Below are positions 15,859-25,338 of a stretch of 42,193 nt of DNA, in pieces. Source of the stretch: Proteiniphilum sp. X52 (GTDB taxonomy: Bacteria; Bacteroidota; Bacteroidia; Bacteroidales; Dysgonomonadaceae); the NCBI RefSeq assembly GCF_003712195.1, contig NZ_RDSD01000030.1, positions 1 to 42,193 of the forward strand. The letters are read 5' to 3'. Position 1 is the first letter of the stretch. Every line of letters starts with the position of its first letter. A program made the position numbers and the translations under genes. A model generated the notes under the pieces. It ran no database searches, was not told the DNA's origin, and saw only the letters and a program-made list of their open reading frames with translations.

Positions 15859-17025
15859 CTACTCTCCCATATTATCATCCAACCATCTCCTGCCAGGCAC
15901 TCTGCTATCGTCCCATTTATTGATAACCGTTCCCTGTTTCAGCAACATCAATCCGGGATTTGCGCGAATCATTGTTTTCAGCACCCGCTCATCGGCATGG
16001 CAAAATTGAAAACCGGTACGGTGATGTTGTTCCCATTCCCCCACCACATCGGTCGGCGATGAAGTGAGGAAGTAAAAGGGGTATCCCTTTTCCTCAGCAT
16101 AACGGCGCACTTGCCTGAATCGTTCAAGATGTCTCAGACTCATCTTATCCAACGAATAAGCAACCATCAGGAAAGTATAAGAAGGCTCGGAAAGGATGAT
16201 ATCGGTAATATCGCCCCCAATACCCCATGAACCGGCAGCCTCGTCACAATACAATGCTTCTACCGCAAAGTCTTCAATGGCAGGCTTCTCACCTTCTTTC
16301 ACCACTTTTGTCTTCATATCCACCAATGTCCAGGTGGAATCGTTCCAGGGATAGTTTTCTTCAGTAAACTCCTTCTCTATCCCCTCTTTCCTATAGATGA
16401 AAACGGTCTCCAGCACATCTGCCTTCTCCGGGTCGACAAACATCTGCCGTGGAATATTGCTCCCGATCTTGTAAGGACGAAAATCGATGACCGGCAGCCG
16501 GTATATATTATGAAGAGAAAAGAGCACACCCAGGAGCAATGTCAAAAGCCCTGCCACAGGCGCCATTTTCTTTGACAAGAGCGGCGTGATCTGCCTCCAT
16601 TTCAAGAGCAACAGCATGGCACCCGCCAGCAGTATTACGTTCTTATAGAAAGTTTGCCAATTAGTGATAGTAATTGCATCGCCAAAGCATCCACAATCTT
16701 CCACAGGGTTGGCGATGGCGATCCACAGGGTGAGTGGCGTAAAGAAAACCATGAACAGGGTGATCAGCCGGGCACTCCATTTCCTGTAAATTCCTAATAA
16801 CAGAAAAACGCCCAGGGCAAATTCAGCCGTCACCATGAACACAGCCGCGGGTAAGGCCAACGGAAAAATCCCTGTAAGACCCAATTCTATCAGGTAATCT
16901 TCTATCTTATAGGTGAACCCCAGTGGATCGACCGCTTTCACGAAACCGGAGAATACAAAGGTCGTCCCCACAATAATACGTGATAATTCGAGCAATAATT
17001 TCACTATTTTGGTTTTTGAACTCAT
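15859..17025 (-). CDS. BT_3928-type membrane protein (DoxX/MauE domain plus thioredoxin-like tail)
   Basis: A 388-residue inner-membrane protein. Four or five helices in residues 1-165 form a DoxX/MauE-like domain (LSRIIVGTTFVFSGFVKAVDP, with CGCFGD in a loop between helices). A further helix lies near residue 165. The C-terminal domain (about 180-388), predicted periplasmic, resembles a thioredoxin fold without a CxxC (FLMVAYSLDKMSLRHLERF ... YFLTSSPTDVV). The CGCFGD cysteines are typical of MauE proteins that handle disulfides. It precedes tpiA as in other Bacteroidales; a redox or envelope-maturation role is inferred. Confidence 0.83.
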   Translation of the reverse strand: MSSKTKIVKLLLELSRIIVGTTFVFSGFVKAVDPLGFTYKIEDYLIELGLTGIFPLALPAAVFMVTAEFALGVFLLLGIYRKWSARLITLFMVFFTPLTLWIAIANPVEDCGCFGDAITITNWQTFYKNVILLAGAMLLLLKWRQITPLLSKKMAPVAGLLTLLLGVLFSLHNIYRLPVIDFRPYKIGSNIPRQMFVDPEKADVLETVFIYRKEGIEKEFTEENYPWNDSTWTLVDMKTKVVKEGEKPAIEDFAVEALYCDEAAGSWGIGGDITDIILSEPSYTFLMVAYSLDKMSLRHLERFRQVRRYAEEKGYPFYFLTSSPTDVVGEWEQHHRTGFQFCHADERVLKTMIRANPGLMLLKQGTVINKWDDSRVPGRRWLDDNMGE

Positions 17026-17260
17026 CTTTCTTCAGAATTTAAAGATTGAGTCCTCTCCGATAACTCTTTTCTGCTAAAAAGTTCCCAAAAAGCCTATTGA
17101 TTTTCAACGAGTTGTAAACCGATGAAATCGGGTTTGTGGGTTTTCGGAGCAGACTCAAGATTCCAGATCGAAATTCAAGATTTCATTGTGAATTGAGTAA
17201 AATCAGCAAATCATCACATCAAATCGACTTTCTCACTTTCCCACTTTCCCACTTTCCCAC

Positions 17261-17806
17261 CTATTCCTCTCCGAAATGCAGTTTGATCAACCCAAAAACA
17301 GCATAATTGATCATATCTTTGTAATTAGCGTCAATCCCTTCGGAAATAAGAGTCTGCCCGTCGTTGGCTTCGATCTCTTTAGTACGCTGTATCTTCATCA
17401 GGATGAGATCGGTATAGGAACTTATCCGCATACTTCTCCAGGCTTCCCCGTAATCATGATTCTTTGCCTCCATCAACGCTTTCGATTCCGCCACGAAGTG
17501 GTCGTAAAGCTCCAAGGCTTTTTCCGCCGAAATATCCACCAGATCCACATAACCCAATTCGAGTTGTATCAGCCCTACGATACCATAATTCACGATACCG
17601 ACATATTCAGGGAAGACACCTTCATCCACCCTGTTATCTTTCATTGTTTCAAGCGTGCGGATCCGTTTCGCTTTGATAAAAATCTGGTCGGTCACTGAAG
17701 CGGGACGGAGTATTCGCCACGCGGCCCCGTAATCCTGTAGCTTCTTCTCGAATACTCCCCGGCAGATAGCGAGCACTTCGTCAAACTGATGATGGGTTAC
17801 TTTCAT
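17261..17806 (-). CDS. DUF1599 domain protein (internal duplication)
   Basis: A 181-residue cytosolic protein made of two similar halves. KKLQDYGAAWRILRPASVTDQ in the first matches AKNHDYGEAWRSMRISSYTD in the second, and GIVNYGIVGLIQLELG matches DMINYAVFGLIKLHFG. DUF1599 is linked by homology to nucleotide-modification proteins, but its reaction is not established. It is the first gene in a run leading to the BT_3928-type gene, tpiA, SPOR and folE. A CTTTCCCAC triplet repeat lies just downstream (about 17231-17257). Confidence 0.88.
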   Translation of the reverse strand: MKVTHHQFDEVLAICRGVFEKKLQDYGAAWRILRPASVTDQIFIKAKRIRTLETMKDNRVDEGVFPEYVGIVNYGIVGLIQLELGYVDLVDISAEKALELYDHFVAESKALMEAKNHDYGEAWRSMRISSYTDLILMKIQRTKEIEANDGQTLISEGIDANYKDMINYAVFGLIKLHFGEE

Positions 17807-17807
17807 T

Positions 17808-17902
17808 TAGTCTAATGTAATTGAACTATTTCGTTAAGCAAGAGCAGAAACAAAGCTTGCTTTGGTTATGCCGAGCGCAGAAATAGTCTAATGTAATTGA
17901 AC
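17808..17902. repeat. 19-bp direct repeat upstream of the DUF1599 gene
   Basis: TAGTCTAATGTAATTGAAC occurs at 17808-17826 and again at 17884-17902, 76 bp apart. The first copy overlaps the region just upstream of the DUF1599 start. It may be a duplicated spacer or a regulatory site. Confidence 0.6.
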
Positions 17903-17919
17903 CGAACAAAGGTAATAAA

Positions 17920-17951
17920 AAAAGGTACAAGTTCATTATCCTGTACCTTTT
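17920..17951. terminator. Terminator after the M23 peptidase gene
   Basis: AAAAGGTACA (17920-17929) and TGTACCTTTT (17942-17951) form a perfect 10-bp stem with A/T-rich flanks, just past the minus-strand stop at 17976. Confidence 0.7.
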
Positions 17952-17975
17952 CAATCTACCTGTCCGGTTTACAAT

Positions 17976-19025
17976 TTATGAAATGCGAATAGAATTACCT
18001 ACCCGCAACGTTGTTCTGGGGGTAATATTATTTAATGAACAAATCTTATTGACAGAGGTGCCGTAGCGTTTGGCGATAGCTCCCAACGTATCACCTTTCC
18101 GGATTCTGTGGTAATTCACTTCACCTGAGACATATTTATTGGTGTTGGCATTTTTAGCGGGTGTCCTGTTGGTTGAAGCGCTGGCTGTGGCAACTGTATT
18201 GTCCATATTGCTTTTCACAACCACCCTGCTGCTGTTGGATGTCTTCCTGTAACTTGAATTTGTCACCAAATACTCCTCCTTATGGGGTGCTTTTTTCTGG
18301 AAGTCGATAATAAAATTGGGATTAATCGGTTTACCCAGGAAGCGGGTTTCAAAATGCAAGTGCGATCCGAATGAACGTCCCGTATTACCGGCCAGCCCGA
18401 TCGGTTGTCCCGACTGTACAAAATCATTTTCATCCACGAGAAATTTGGAAAGATGTCCGTAAACGGTTTCCAGTCCGTTCAAATGGCGTATCACAAGATA
18501 ATACCCATATCCTCTCCGCTCATATTGCTTTACCCTTATTTTACCGTCGAACGCGGCATAAATGGTATCCCCGGTCTGGGCTTTCAGGTCAACACCGTAA
18601 TGGTAACGGCGACTGCCTCTCCGCCCGAAATTGGATGTCATATACCCATCCACCGGCATGGTGAAATTCTCCAGATCCACGATGAACGTATCCGGTGCAT
18701 TTTTCAGGTCACCATACGTGTTGACATACCTGTTTCCCCACATCCCGCCATAAATATCGTCGGCTGGAATGGCATCGGGATCAAACTCAAAGCGGTCCTC
18801 TTCCACTTCATCCAGGACAGACAAATCCAGCTTGAGCTTCAGTCCGTCGGCAAAAAGGCCCGGCTGTTCACTCAGGGTGGAACTGTGTAATTGCTTGTAT
18901 GTGAGGTCGGGTCTGGTATTTCCGTTCGATTCCGGAGACAGTTGTGAAAACGCGTTCAGTGTCACGAACATCAAGCTTGCAGATAATAGTGTGCCTGCCT
19001 TTGCTAAAAAATGATTTCTCTCCAT
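17976..19025 (-). CDS. M23 peptidase with LysM domain
   Basis: A cell-wall endopeptidase of about 349 residues. I start at the ATG at 19025 because it gives a clear signal peptide (LAKAGTLLSASLMFVTLNAFSQ); the longer upstream frame adds non-conserved residues. The M23 (LytM) domain shows the zinc-binding residues in RYHYGVDLKAQTGD, YGHLSKF and GSHLHFETR. The C-terminal LysM repeat is HRIRKGDTLGAIAKRYGTSV ... LRVGNSIRIS. It probably cleaves peptidoglycan cross-bridges in the periplasm during growth or division. ndk lies upstream on the same strand. Confidence 0.92.
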   Translation of the reverse strand: MERNHFLAKAGTLLSASLMFVTLNAFSQLSPESNGNTRPDLTYKQLHSSTLSEQPGLFADGLKLKLDLSVLDEVEEDRFEFDPDAIPADDIYGGMWGNRYVNTYGDLKNAPDTFIVDLENFTMPVDGYMTSNFGRRGSRRYHYGVDLKAQTGDTIYAAFDGKIRVKQYERRGYGYYLVIRHLNGLETVYGHLSKFLVDENDFVQSGQPIGLAGNTGRSFGSHLHFETRFLGKPINPNFIIDFQKKAPHKEEYLVTNSSYRKTSNSSRVVVKSNMDNTVATASASTNRTPAKNANTNKYVSGEVNYHRIRKGDTLGAIAKRYGTSVNKICSLNNITPRTTLRVGNSIRIS

Positions 19026-19074
19026 TGTTGCTTCACTGAATTTTTTGATAATCCATAAAAAAACACTTTTGTCA

Positions 19075-19536
19075 TTATATCTCATCATTCGCATAAAGAT
19101 ACGGGACGAGAAAATGGGAGTAATTAAAAATCTCGTTCTCAGAGAAGAAGCGCTTCAACTCGGCTTGCGCTGTCTCCTGAGAGTCGGATGCATGCACGAT
19201 ATTTTCCTGCACGCTCATACTGTAGTCACCCCTTATAGTGCCGGGTTGTGCCTCTCTACCGTTTGTAACACCAGCCATTTCGCGAACTACGTTTATCACA
19301 TTCAGCCCTTTAAGGGCCATCACTACCACCGGACTTACACGCATGGCATCTTTGACGCGGCCAAAAAAAGATTTTCCTGCCAAATGGGAATAGTGTTCAC
19401 TCAGAATTTCATCAGTCAATTCCACCATCTTCATACCGACAATCTGGATTCCTTTCCTTTCGAAACGGGAGATAACTTCCCCCATGATTCCGCGCTGTAC
19501 AGCAGATGGTTTTAGAATTACTAATGTAAGCTCCAT
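19075..19536 (-). CDS. ndk: Nucleoside diphosphate kinase
   Basis: Transfers the gamma phosphate of ATP to nucleoside diphosphates to balance NTP and dNTP pools. It has 153 residues, full length. It opens TLVILKPSAVQRGIMGEVI and has the active-site His in ENIVHASDSQETAQAEL, with GRVKDAMRVSPVV and RGDYSMS also conserved. It is a cytosolic, normally tetra- or hexameric enzyme. Its start faces the divergent DUF2723 gene across a 438-base intergenic region. Confidence 0.97.
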   Translation of the reverse strand: MELTLVILKPSAVQRGIMGEVISRFERKGIQIVGMKMVELTDEILSEHYSHLAGKSFFGRVKDAMRVSPVVVMALKGLNVINVVREMAGVTNGREAQPGTIRGDYSMSVQENIVHASDSQETAQAELKRFFSENEIFNYSHFLVPYLYANDEI

Positions 19537-19974
19537 GAATGATAAAAATGATAAACTATAATGAAAACGACCTTTTAATTACTGATTTTTTTCCTTAAAT
19601 CACCTTCAAAGTAAAGTTTTTATTATTTCCCATCCAAATAATCCATTCCTTTTTTTTAAGTGGAATTTACACATCGGAAGTAGAACAGGCTTCTATCATA
19701 CAGATTTACAGAAACTTACACGAAAACATGTTTTATAACATATTTCACTGATATTAAGCGCAATAGACAATTATTAACCATTATTTGAGCCTTGGTGAGT
19801 TCAAGATCAACTTGCCTCCACTTTCCTATTTTGCTTTTTTTAATACCCTTGTAATAAAATGGAGTTTGAATCCACAGCCGGAATAAAGAGATTTAAGTAT
19901 CTTTGCCCAAAATTCGCAATCAATCAGCGCGATTAGGGTTATAATTGAAACTATACATCATCAAAACAAGAATA
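19537..19974 (+). promoter_or_regulatory. Divergent intergenic region with a -7 element (19898-19905)
   Basis: TATCTTTG at 19898-19905 matches the TAnnTTTG -7 consensus and lies about 70 bp upstream of the chosen DUF2723 start. No convincing -33 box is visible at the right spacing. The rest of the region is AT-rich with no gene. Confidence 0.45.
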
Positions 19975-22900
19975 ATGATCAGGTACAAGCTTATCAATAA
20001 CATTACAGGTTGGATTGTATTTGCCGTCGCAGCAGTGGTTTACCTGCTTACCATTGAGCCCACGGCCAGTTTCTGGGACTGTGGCGAGTTCATCACCCAG
20101 GCCTATAAGCTGGAAGTGGGTCATCCCCCCGGCGCACCTATTTTCATGCTGGTGGGTAATCTCTTCACGCAATTCGCCCAGGATCCGTCGCAGGTGGCCA
20201 AAATGGTCAACAGCATGTCGGCCTTGATGAGCGCGCTTACCATCCTGTTCCTTTTCTGGACCATCACCCATCTGACCCGCAAGCTCATTATGGCAAAAGA
20301 GGGAGGAGAACTCAGCATGGGGCAGACTATCGCGGTGATCGGCAGCGGCCTTGTGGGTGCGCTGGTCTACACTTTTTCCGACACATTCTGGTTCTCGGCC
20401 GTGGAGGGTGAAGTGTACGCCTTCTCCTCCATGCTCACCGCCCTGGTGTTCTGGCTGATCCTTAAATGGGAGGATAATGCCGACAAGCCCCATTCCGACA
20501 AATGGATCGTACTGATCGCCTATGTCATGGGGTTATCCATCGGCGTGCACCTGCTCAACCTGTTGTGTATCCCGGCTATTGTCCTGGTCTACTACTTCAA
20601 GAAGAATGAAAATCCCGACTGGAAAGGGGGGATCAAGGCCCTTTTGTTGTCCTTCGGGCTTATCGTCATATTAATGTGGGGGATCATCCCCGGTTTCACC
20701 AAAGTGGGAGGTTGGTTCGAACTCTTCTTTGTGAATTCTTTGGGATTTTCTTACCATACAGGATTGTTCGTTTACCTTTTTCTTCTGGTAGGCGTGATCG
20801 GATGGTCACTCTATGAGACTTTGTCTCCCAAGGGAAAAGAAAACAGAGCACGCACCTCCTTCTTCTTGAGCATGGGCATGACGGGGATCCTCTTCATCGG
20901 CGGCAATGGCTGGCTATGGGCTTTGCTCATCGCCGCGGGCGCTTACTTTGCCTTCAGATATAAAAAATTAGAGGTCAAATTCATCAATCTTGCCGTTACA
21001 AGCCTGATGGTCATTCTGGTCGGTTTCTCGGCGTACGCTTTGATCCCTATCCGGTCAAACGCCAATCCGCCACTCGACCTGAATACACCGGAGGATATCT
21101 TCTCGCTGGGGAGTTTCCTGAACCGTGAGCAATACGGACAAACCCCTCTTATCCACGGCACCACTTATGCCTCCCAGTTGGCGCGCAATGCCGACGGGTC
21201 TTTGGTCAGGAGCGGGGAAAGAATTTCTTACCAACAGGTGGTGAAAACCTCACCCGACCAGAAAGACCGGTATGAAAAAGTGGTATTGCCCAACTATAAA
21301 TACACCAACACCATGCTGCTTCCCCGGATGCACTCCAACCCCAACAACCCGTCGTTCAGGAATCACAGCATGGGATACGAACAATGGGGAGGTGTGACCG
21401 ACCTGAACCAAAAGCCCACCTTCTGGCAGAACCTGAAGTTCCTTTTCAGCTACCAGATCAACCACATGTACTGGCGCTATTTCATGTGGAACTTCTCCGG
21501 CAGGCAGAACGACATACAAGGGCACGGTGAAATCACCGCCGGCAACTGGATCACCGGAATCGCTTTCATCGACGAGCATGTGCTGGGATTGGGACCTCAG
21601 GATAATATCGCGCCCGATATCGTCGACAACAAGGGCCACAATAAATACTATATGCTTCCGCTGTTGCTCGGCATTATCGGTATCCTTTACCAGCTACAAC
21701 TGAAAAAGAGGGGAAAACAGAGTTTCGCCATTGTCTTCATGCTCTTCTTCATGACCGGCTTGGCCATCATCCTCTACCTCAACCAGACGCCCTATGAGCC
21801 GAGGGAACGGGACTACGCCTACGCGGGCTCCTTCTATGCCTTCTCCATCTGGGTGGGGATGGGAGTGGCCGGCATCAGCTATTTCTTAAGGAAATACATA
21901 AAGAACACCACCGCCGCCACGGCGCTTGCCACAGTGGCAACCCTCTGCGTCCCTCTGCAGATGGCCTCGCAGACTTGGGACGATCACGACCGTTCGGGAA
22001 GGACCCTGGCAAGGGACACCGGCATGAATTATCTGAGCTGCGTGGGCGGGAACGCCATCCTTTTCACCAATGGAGATAACGACACCTATCCGCTCTGGTA
22101 CGTGCAGGAAACCGAAGGCTTCCGTACCGACGTGCGGGTCACCAACCTCAGCTTCCTCCAAACGGAATGGTATGTGGACCAGCTGTTGCGTCAGGCATAC
22201 GAGTCGGAACCGCTGCCCATCCGATGGAGTCGTCCGCAGTACTCAGGCAAGGCCGGAAGCGCGGCATACATCATCACTAAAAAGGAGATAGAAGATGTGC
22301 TCCGACATAACAACGTTCCTCCCGTTTCCTTCGGGTCGTACTACGATATGGGTGCTTTTAAAGACACGCTTTCCCTGACGCAGATTATGGAGAATTTGCG
22401 GACAGGACAGAACACCCGGCCGGCCAACCCGTTCAACACGGGAGATATGCCCGTCATTCCCGGCAATGTGCTTGCTCTCAATGTGGATACCGCGCGGGTA
22501 GACTGGAAAGGCCTGGCCGCAAAACCATCCGGCAAGATGTATTTTGACATGACCGGGAAGTCGGCCCTTTATTTTAACGAGCAAATAATCCTTGAAATGC
22601 TCGACAATATCAACGACGGACATTGGCAACGTCCCATTCATTTCGCGACCACTATCACCCCTTCCCTGTACATGAACCTGCAGAACCGTAACTTCTCGCT
22701 CAACGGACTCACCTATCAGGTAGTCCCGGGAACTCCTCTTTATGATGGAGTAAACATAGAAGCCGCGTACGACAACATGGTGAACAAATTCAGGTGGGGC
22801 GGACTCGAAAATAATCCCGATATCTATCTCGATGAAACCTGCCGAAGGATGCTTTCCACCTTCAGACTCTACTTCACCCATCTGGTCAACGCGCTGATCA

Positions 22901-23445
22901 ACGCGGGAGAAAACGAAAAAGCGCTCACAGCTCTGGATAAAGTCACTACCATGATACCCTCGTCGGCAGTGGCTTACGGCACCGACGGGCTACTCTTCGC
23001 GAGAGCCTATTACGGCCTGGGCGAGAAAGAGAAAGCCGAAGCCCTTATCGCTGACATCAGCGACAGGGTGAACAGGAACCTCGACTGGTACGCACGGCTA
23101 AATACCGTACAGCTGTCGAATTCACTCTCTGATGTGATCTGGAACAACATCAATCCCATGATGCTTATCACAAGTATTTACCAACAATATGACAAGGAGA
23201 AGTACGGGATACTGGTAGACGACCTGCTGCAACGGGCGCGGACCTTCTATACGCTGGGTGTTCCCTACCTCGGAGATACCCTTTTGAAGGAGATCACCGA
23301 CGGTTCGGTACGCGGATACTATTCCACTTCCGACGACGACACATTACACCGGGCTATGGAAGAAGAGACGATGCAGAAGGCGCTCAACATGATGCAGCAA
23401 TTCAACCCCCGTTTGCTGGAACAATACCGGCAGTCAGATCAGTAA
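19975..23445 (+). CDS. DUF2723 membrane protein (GT117 family) with TPR-like tail
   Basis: A large integral membrane protein, about 1156 residues from the ATG at 19975, which gives the conserved opening NNITGWIVFAVAAVVYLLT; the ATG at 19945 is less likely. The DUF2723 signature EPTASFWDCGEFITQAYKLE is followed by HPPGAPIFMLVGNLF. There are about 11 or more helices in the first 670 residues, then a long periplasmic region and helical repeats near residues 970-1150. The family is classed as glycosyltransferase GT117, using a lipid-linked sugar donor, with a proposed role in protein or surface glycosylation in Bacteroidetes. Substrate and acceptor are unknown here. Confidence 0.9.
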   Translation: MIRYKLINNITGWIVFAVAAVVYLLTIEPTASFWDCGEFITQAYKLEVGHPPGAPIFMLVGNLFTQFAQDPSQVAKMVNSMSALMSALTILFLFWTITHLTRKLIMAKEGGELSMGQTIAVIGSGLVGALVYTFSDTFWFSAVEGEVYAFSSMLTALVFWLILKWEDNADKPHSDKWIVLIAYVMGLSIGVHLLNLLCIPAIVLVYYFKKNENPDWKGGIKALLLSFGLIVILMWGIIPGFTKVGGWFELFFVNSLGFSYHTGLFVYLFLLVGVIGWSLYETLSPKGKENRARTSFFLSMGMTGILFIGGNGWLWALLIAAGAYFAFRYKKLEVKFINLAVTSLMVILVGFSAYALIPIRSNANPPLDLNTPEDIFSLGSFLNREQYGQTPLIHGTTYASQLARNADGSLVRSGERISYQQVVKTSPDQKDRYEKVVLPNYKYTNTMLLPRMHSNPNNPSFRNHSMGYEQWGGVTDLNQKPTFWQNLKFLFSYQINHMYWRYFMWNFSGRQNDIQGHGEITAGNWITGIAFIDEHVLGLGPQDNIAPDIVDNKGHNKYYMLPLLLGIIGILYQLQLKKRGKQSFAIVFMLFFMTGLAIILYLNQTPYEPRERDYAYAGSFYAFSIWVGMGVAGISYFLRKYIKNTTAATALATVATLCVPLQMASQTWDDHDRSGRTLARDTGMNYLSCVGGNAILFTNGDNDTYPLWYVQETEGFRTDVRVTNLSFLQTEWYVDQLLRQAYESEPLPIRWSRPQYSGKAGSAAYIITKKEIEDVLRHNNVPPVSFGSYYDMGAFKDTLSLTQIMENLRTGQNTRPANPFNTGDMPVIPGNVLALNVDTARVDWKGLAAKPSGKMYFDMTGKSALYFNEQIILEMLDNINDGHWQRPIHFATTITPSLYMNLQNRNFSLNGLTYQVVPGTPLYDGVNIEAAYDNMVNKFRWGGLENNPDIYLDETCRRMLSTFRLYFTHLVNALINAGENEKALTALDKVTTMIPSSAVAYGTDGLLFARAYYGLGEKEKAEALIADISDRVNRNLDWYARLNTVQLSNSLSDVIWNNINPMMLITSIYQQYDKEKYGILVDDLLQRARTFYTLGVPYLGDTLLKEITDGSVRGYYSTSDDDTLHRAMEEETMQKALNMMQQFNPRLLEQYRQSDQ

Positions 23446-23458
23446 CAGATAAGATAAC

Positions 23459-23488
23459 ATACGGTTGTGAGTCGCCTCACAGCCGTAT
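23459..23488 (+). terminator. Terminator after the DUF2723 gene
   Basis: ATACGGTTGTGAG (23459-23471) pairs with CTCACAGCCGTAT (23476-23488) around TCGC, with one G-T wobble, followed by CTCTTTT. It sits 13 bases after the stop. Confidence 0.8.
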
Positions 23489-23513
23489 CTCTTTTCAACA
23501 TGCATTCACATTC

Positions 23514-24170
23514 ATGCTAATTGAGCAACCACCCTACTTATACAGGCTCCTTTTTCCGGAAGCCCGCTGGCGGATCAGTATCCCCGGCCAAAAAACGGTA
23601 TACATCACTTTCGACGACGGTCCCATACCCGAGGTGACACCCTGGGTGCTGGATCTGTTGGATCATTACGATATAAAAGCCACTTTCTTCTGCGTGGGAG
23701 ACAACGTACGTAAACACCCTCACCTCTACCGCCAGCTCCTTGGAAGGGGGCACCTGGCGGGCAACCACACCTTTAATCACATACAGGGGTGGAAGAACAG
23801 GACATCCTTTCTGTTGGATAATACCAACAAAGCGGCTGAACTGATCGATTCATCCCTTTTCCGTCCCCCCCACGGCCATATGCGTATATCCCAGAATTTG
23901 GCGTTGCTACAGGCAGGATATAAAGTGGTAATGTGGGATGTGGTGACAAGGGATTACAGCCGCTTTATGAATCCACAACAGGTGCTCGAGAACGTGAAAA
24001 AGTATACGCGCGACGGTTCCATCATTGTGTTTCACGACTCCCTCAAAGCGGAGAAAAACCTGAGATACGCGCTTCCGCGTGCCATCGAATGGTTGCGGCA
24101 AGAGGGTTATACTTTCGAATTAATCCCGGCTGCGAATCCCATGCCCGCCAGCCATACCGCCTGCCTTTAA
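23514..24170 (+). CDS. Polysaccharide deacetylase family protein
   Basis: A NodB-domain (CE4) enzyme, 218 residues. The active-site motifs are YITFDDGPIPEVT (catalytic Asp and metal Asp), GNHTFNH (HxxxH metal ligands), FRPPHGHM (motif 3), MWDVVTRDY (motif 4) and SIIVFHDS (motif 5). No signal peptide is seen, so it would act in the cytoplasm or at the membrane. It removes acetyl groups from GlcNAc-type polysaccharides or peptidoglycan; the actual substrate is not shown. It is separated from the DUF2723 gene by a strong terminator and so is probably transcribed alone. Confidence 0.9.
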   Translation: MLIEQPPYLYRLLFPEARWRISIPGQKTVYITFDDGPIPEVTPWVLDLLDHYDIKATFFCVGDNVRKHPHLYRQLLGRGHLAGNHTFNHIQGWKNRTSFLLDNTNKAAELIDSSLFRPPHGHMRISQNLALLQAGYKVVMWDVVTRDYSRFMNPQQVLENVKKYTRDGSIIVFHDSLKAEKNLRYALPRAIEWLRQEGYTFELIPAANPMPASHTACL

Positions 24171-24615
24171 TCGAAAGCTTCTCCTATCCCTGTAAAAACT
24201 CCCGACAATAAAAGCCGCTTCCGGGCCTGTGCTGATCTCTGCCTTTATACTTGTACTGCTTGCTCCTTGTTGACCTTGCGGTCCCAGAATGGAACAACTG
24301 CGTTCAGCAAATATGCTTTGTACTGTTTGCTCCTTGTTGATCGTCATTCGGGACGAAGCGGGCCTTGTGATTTTACTTCTCGTAGTCATATACTTCCGCA
24401 GGGCGAAATTTACTCGAAAAACATAAACTAAGTTAAAATTAAAAACAACACAGTATTATGTATTGCATAGTACAATGTTTTGGCATACATTTGTGCCGTT
24501 CAATTGCGTTCGTCGTTTTGAGTCGCGTTGGCTCCTCGATTTTCAAATCCGCACTCGGCAAATCAATTGGCGACAAACCGACAAATAAAATAGAGGTCAC
24601 ACGAAATTTCATCAT
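24171..24615 (+). promoter_or_regulatory. 445-base intergenic region with promoter of the MacAB-like operon
   Basis: TTG at 24463-24465, a 20-bp spacer and TACATTTG at 24486-24493 match the Bacteroidetes promoter consensus. This implies a 5' UTR of about 115 bases before the ATG at 24616. Upstream, near-identical words TTGTACTGCTTGCTCCTTGT (about 24249) and TTGTACTGTTTGCTCCTTGT (about 24318) form a direct repeat of unknown meaning. No gene is seen. Confidence 0.6.
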
Positions 24616-25338
24616 ATGATTAAAATCCGTCAATTACATAAATCCTACCGAACGGAAGCGTTATCGCTTCATGTCCTGAAAGGAGTCGATCTGGAAATTG
24701 GGTCGGGAGAGTATGTCTCCATCATGGGAGCCTCGGGTTCGGGAAAATCGACCCTGCTCAATATCCTGGGTATTCTCGACACCTACGATTCGGGCGAATA
24801 CTTCCTGAACGGCACACTGATAAAGAATCTCAGTGAGACACAGGCTGCGCTTTACCGCAATGAGATGATCGGTTTTGTTTTCCAGTCGTTCAACCTCATC
24901 AACTTTAAAAATGCCCTGGAGAATGTGGCCCTCCCACTCTACTATAAGAAGGTGGGCCGAAAAAAACGGAATATTATCGCCTTGGAGCATCTCGACAGGA
25001 TGGGACTGAAAGACTGGGCGCACCACATGCCCAATGAACTTTCCGGGGGACAGAAGCAACGCGTGGCCATTGCCCGCGCGCTGATCTCAGATCCAAAAAT
25101 CATTCTGGCCGACGAACCTACCGGCGCCCTCGACAGCAAGACCACCGTGGAGGTGATGGAAGTGCTGACTGATCTCAATCGAGAAGGAATCACCACCATT
25201 ATCGTGACCCACGAACCGTCGGTCGCGGATGCCACCCACCGCATCATCCACCTGAAGGACGGTATGATTGAATATGAAACAAGGAAGGACAACGGCGTGC
25301 ATGTCGCCACTCATCCCCAAAAACCGCGAATGGCATGA
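24616..25338 (+). CDS. ABC transporter ATP-binding protein (MacB/LolD type)
   Basis: An ATPase of a MacB-like exporter, 240 residues. Walker A is GASGSGKST (residues 38-46), the Q-loop region FVFQSFNLI, the signature LSGGQKQRVAIARAL, Walker B ILADEPTGALD and the H-loop IIVTHEP. Its stop overlaps the start of the first permease gene (ATGA at 25335). In this family the ATPase drives conformational changes in periplasmic permease domains rather than transporting through the membrane. With the following genes it forms a tripartite efflux set; the substrate is unknown. Confidence 0.93.
   Translation: MIKIRQLHKSYRTEALSLHVLKGVDLEIGSGEYVSIMGASGSGKSTLLNILGILDTYDSGEYFLNGTLIKNLSETQAALYRNEMIGFVFQSFNLINFKNALENVALPLYYKKVGRKKRNIIALEHLDRMGLKDWAHHMPNELSGGQKQRVAIARALISDPKIILADEPTGALDSKTTVEVMEVLTDLNREGITTIIVTHEPSVADATHRIIHLKDGMIEYETRKDNGVHVATHPQKPRMA

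Noticed and set aside
15555-16062. Open frames on the plus strand rich in Ser, Pro and Gln.
   Set aside because: They arise from low-complexity intergenic repeats and the antisense of the BT_3928-type gene, with no start signal or family resemblance.
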